From JAFEDN01 sp965651935 (GTDB lineage Bacteria; Pseudomonadota; Gammaproteobacteria; Coxiellales; Coxiellaceae), in NCBI GenBank assembly GCA_965651935.1, contig CBFGTC010000001.1, positions 1-64,000 of the forward strand: a DNA stretch of 64,000 nucleotides, in the 5' to 3' direction. Below are positions 61,715-64,000 of the stretch, in pieces. Each line of letters begins with the position of its first letter. Position 1 is the stretch's first letter. The notes beneath the pieces are model-generated. The model was not told the origin of the DNA. It saw only the letters and a program-made list of their open reading frames with translations, and did no database searches. The position numbers were made by a program, and so were the translations under genes.

Positions 61715-62507
61715 TGCCTGCCAGGAAATTTTTTATAATCTGGATAAATTCTTGGGGCTTTTCAATAAAAGGCGCATGACCCGTTCCTGCAATACCTTGA
61801 TATTGCGCATCAGGAATGAGTTTTGCTATTTTCTGCATCGTTTTTTCCGGCATAATCATATCTAAATCAGACCCGATGACTAAACAAGGCGATAAAATTT
61901 GATTCACCCAAACATGCGAATCAAAATTTATTAACGCACTCAATTGACTACGATAAGCTTGCAGTGTTATCGGAAAAGGATTAGACAAACGTAAATTGAT
62001 AATATTCTCAATGACGCCAGGTTGTTCTAAAAACTCACTGGAAAAAGTCCATCCCAATCCATTTTCGATTAATGCTCGCGGCGAACAATTCGCCGCCATC
62101 AATTCTAAACGGGCCTTCGCGGTTAATGCATAACGAATATCCAGCTTTAACCCCGTATTACATAACACGGCGCTGCGTACCGCCTGGGGATATTTATAAG
62201 CCAGTTGCTGCACAATCATGCCGCCCATGGAATGCCCAACGAAATGGGCTGGGCCTAGATTTAAAGTTTGACAAAATTGAAAGACATCATCTGCCATTAA
62301 CTCGATAGAATAGGGACAATCGGGACAATCCGATTGGCCTGAACCGCGATTATCAATTAAATATACTTCGTAATTTTCTTCAAAATGAAGTGGTAAACCT
62401 GAAAAAATTAAATGGTCTACAGCGAAACCGTGGATAAAAATTAAGGGTTCCCCAGAACCATATGATTTGTAATAAAGATTTACGCCATTGGCGGTAAGTT
62501 CGGGCAT
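61698..62507 (-). CDS. Alpha/beta hydrolase
   Basis: This 269-residue single-domain hydrolase has its oxyanion-hole motif in IFIHGFAV (near 23-30), DNRGSGQSD (near 52-60), the nucleophile Ser93 in VGHSMGG (90-96), and the acid Asp in GSDLDMIMP near 213-221. The catalytic His lies in GTGHAPFIEKP near 242-252. No signal peptide. The family includes esterases, lactonases (3-oxoadipate enol-lactonase) and non-heme peroxidases; nothing narrows the substrate. Confidence 0.85.
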   Translation of the reverse strand: MPELTANGVNLYYKSYGSGEPLIFIHGFAVDHLIFSGLPLHFEENYEVYLIDNRGSGQSDCPDCPYSIELMADDVFQFCQTLNLGPAHFVGHSMGGMIVQQLAYKYPQAVRSAVLCNTGLKLDIRYALTAKARLELMAANCSPRALIENGLGWTFSSEFLEQPGVIENIINLRLSNPFPITLQAYRSQLSALINFDSHVWVNQILSPCLVIGSDLDMIMPEKTMQKIAKLIPDAQYQGIAGTGHAPFIEKPQEFIQIIKNFLAGIKSNI

Positions 62508-62614
62508 AAAGTCCCCTCCAAAAATAGAGTTTATGTGACTCTACAAAATTTCGTTCAATTTGTACAGATGCTTGAGACTAACAACTTAAAGTAGTGCGTA
62601 GCTTTTAATCAAAA

Positions 62615-62633
62615 TTTAATAAAGCATTAATAA
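62615..62633 (+). promoter_or_regulatory. Possible PmrA-type tandem box upstream of the kinase gene
   Basis: TTTAATAAA-GC-ATTAATAAT gives two TTAAT cores 11 bases apart, the layout reported for Legionella/Coxiella PmrA boxes (two cTTAATatT repeats with a 2-base gap). The region is AT-rich, so chance is a serious alternative. A CATAAT -10-like hexamer lies at 62642-62647. Confidence 0.3.
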
Positions 62634-62691
62634 TTAAATAGCATAATATCTGCAAAAATATCACTAACTCCATGTCGGAAGAGCATAATTA

Positions 62692-63954
62692 ATGAAAGAA
62701 AATAAAAGCCAATATCCAGTCACATTAGGTCTAAATATATTCAAAGAAGAAAATTTTCATTCCAAAGAATTGCTCGGCAAGGGTGCGCAAGGCCAGGTTT
62801 TCGCGGGAACATTTTCTCATAGCAAACAAAAAGTTGCGGTAAAATACTTGTCAGATCAAGTTAGCGAAGAAACCTTTATAAAAGAAATCAGTTTAATGAA
62901 AAAGGCCAAACATTCCCACGTTTTGCCCATTTTAGGCATAATGGAATCGAAAAAAGAAGGCTTTCCTTATGCCATTGTCACTGAATTTATGGATGCCGGC
63001 AGTTTATATGACTTGTTAAGGGTCGACCAGTCATTTCCATGGCTATGGCGGCTGGAAATCGCCATAAATATCGCAATGGGACTCAGGCATATCCATAGTC
63101 TTAACATTATTCATGGCGATTTAAAATCATTAAATATCTTAATAAATCAATTATTTACAGTCAAAATTGCGGACTTTGGGGCAGCCAGCGAGGTAAAGGA
63201 TGCTAAAAATCTCACCGGCTCGGAGTTTGGCACCTTACTCTGGCAAGCGCCCGAGCTTTATAGACACGCCTCCTTAACCAAGGAATCGGATATTTACAGT
63301 TTCGGGGTCATTTTGGGAGAGCTAGTCACTCGTAAACTACCTGAAAATTACAATGATATTCATCAAATCATTACTCTAAAAAGCAAAGGGAGCGATAATA
63401 TCAATTTTTATCAACCCCAGGAAATTTCCAGCTCCAACCCCACCGACTCAGACAAGATGATATGTCATGTATTATGGGATCTCAGCTTGGCTTGTCAAAG
63501 TTTAAATCCCAAAGACCGTCCCGATCTGGATTCCATAATTAAAATTCTCCAAGGCAGTTTGAATTATGTCAAAGAAAATAGCTCTTCCAAAAAACCATAT
63601 GTTACGCCATTATTTAATGATCCCTCCACGTCCGCCCTTTCTGTAGTTAAACCAAGTTTTGATTTTATACAAGAAGAGGAAAAACCTGAAGTGAATAAAT
63701 TCGTGCAAATCAGTAACTTATTTACTATAGATTCGCCGTTAAGTGAATTGTCAGATTCTCAGGTTAACGAGGCCACCAAGACAGATCCAGAGCCAAAGAA
63801 CGATAATTTTAGCCTGGGTCAATGTTTTCTATCATTCTTTAAGAACTGCACAAATGTTTCAAGACAAATAGGCGCCACCTTATCATCGGATGAAGCTTCA
63901 GCGCTTGTCATGACCGCGGTAGATTTTATCGAACAGACCCGCTTTATATTTTAA
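62692..63954 (+). CDS. Eukaryote-like protein kinase, candidate effector
   Basis: This 420-residue protein has a complete kinase domain at about 24-285: Gly-loop GKGAQGQVF (29-37), VAVK with Lys51, Glu65 of helix C, and catalytic loop HGDLKSLN (141-148, Asp143). DFG (161-163), APE (186-188) and the DIYSFGV subdomain IX (200-206) follow. The catalytic loop has Gly instead of Arg (HGD), as in some tyrosine-kinase-like kinases, so it may not depend on activation-loop phosphorylation. No membrane span or PASTA/sensor domain is present, unlike bacterial PknB-type kinases. A Ser-rich tail (290-420) has no recognised domain. Secretion into a host cell is inferred from this architecture. GGAAGAG precedes the ATG. 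Confidence 0.88.
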   Translation: MKENKSQYPVTLGLNIFKEENFHSKELLGKGAQGQVFAGTFSHSKQKVAVKYLSDQVSEETFIKEISLMKKAKHSHVLPILGIMESKKEGFPYAIVTEFMDAGSLYDLLRVDQSFPWLWRLEIAINIAMGLRHIHSLNIIHGDLKSLNILINQLFTVKIADFGAASEVKDAKNLTGSEFGTLLWQAPELYRHASLTKESDIYSFGVILGELVTRKLPENYNDIHQIITLKSKGSDNINFYQPQEISSSNPTDSDKMICHVLWDLSLACQSLNPKDRPDLDSIIKILQGSLNYVKENSSSKKPYVTPLFNDPSTSALSVVKPSFDFIQEEEKPEVNKFVQISNLFTIDSPLSELSDSQVNEATKTDPEPKNDNFSLGQCFLSFFKNCTNVSRQIGATLSSDEASALVMTAVDFIEQTRFIF

Positions 63955-64000
63955 TCTTTGCCTATCTTTCAATATTAATTAAATTTTAATTGCTCACCTT

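Overview
The window is a dense, moderately AT-rich stretch of a Gram-negative gammaproteobacterial chromosome. It resembles Legionellales (the Coxiella/Legionella neighbourhood), although the genus cannot be fixed from sequence alone. Supporting signs are the order pyrG-kdsA-eno-ftsB, paired ubiH/ubiI-type hydroxylases, tamA-tamB, a mevalonate pathway in place of MEP genes, a GTP-type PEP carboxykinase, and several eukaryote-like genes (F-box plus ankyrin protein, Ser/Thr/Tyr-like kinase) of the kind such intracellular bacteria secrete into hosts. I saw no phage, transposase, CRISPR array or rRNA operon.

Layout. 1-2.3 kb: a truncated multi-membrane-span protein with an acidic Glu-Asp repeat at the left edge. 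2.3-10 kb (minus): one tightly overlapping isoprenoid operon, HMG-CoA reductase -> an HMG-CoA synthase fused to a GHMP kinase -> mevalonate kinase-like -> mevalonate diphosphate decarboxylase -> ubiH -> ubiI. 10.2-15.5 kb (plus, divergent): ABC-2 transporter, IPP isomerase, hpnH, hpnO. 15.6-24.5 kb (minus): MFS transporter, hpnG, squalene-hopene cyclase, squalene synthase, then ftsB, eno, kdsA, pyrG. Apart from acetoacetyl-CoA thiolase and farnesyl-diphosphate synthase, which are not here, the first 20 kb encode a route from acetoacetyl-CoA to aminobacteriohopanetriol, plus two ubiquinone ring hydroxylases.

24.7-28 kb (plus): a probable lipid A/envelope modification operon (GT2 polyprenyl-phosphate sugar transferase, LABN membrane protein, ArnT-like transferase, PAP2 phosphatase). 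28-32.5 kb: an M20 peptidase, SixA-like phosphatase, an XRE/S24-fold regulator divergent from a LuxR-type regulator, an outer-membrane barrel protein, and tRNA-Ala(GGC)-tRNA-Glu(TTC). 32.5-37.7 kb: an archaeal/eukaryotic-type prolyl-tRNA synthetase, a ProP-like MFS protein, gltX and an aldose-1-epimerase-like gene. 37.8-43 kb: tamA-tamB. 43-46.6 kb: a large F-box/ankyrin protein and a small exported protein. 46.7-56.4 kb (minus): MscS-type channel, pckG, a flippase, an RlmM-like methyltransferase, cyclopropane fatty acid synthase and an ABC-F protein. 56.5-64 kb: a Cache-HAMP adenylate cyclase, nadC, pssA, DUF3579 plus a phospholipase D/cardiolipin synthase, an alpha/beta hydrolase, and a eukaryote-like protein kinase.

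Much of the window is about building and remodelling membranes: hopanoids, cyclopropane fatty acids, phosphatidylserine and cardiolipin-type lipids, lipid A decoration and TamAB-dependent envelope biogenesis. Host-directed effector candidates lie between these modules. Gene starts were re-chosen where the longest open frame was implausible. Several sigma70-like promoters, dyad symmetries and two families of decayed intergenic repeats are reported with lower confidence.
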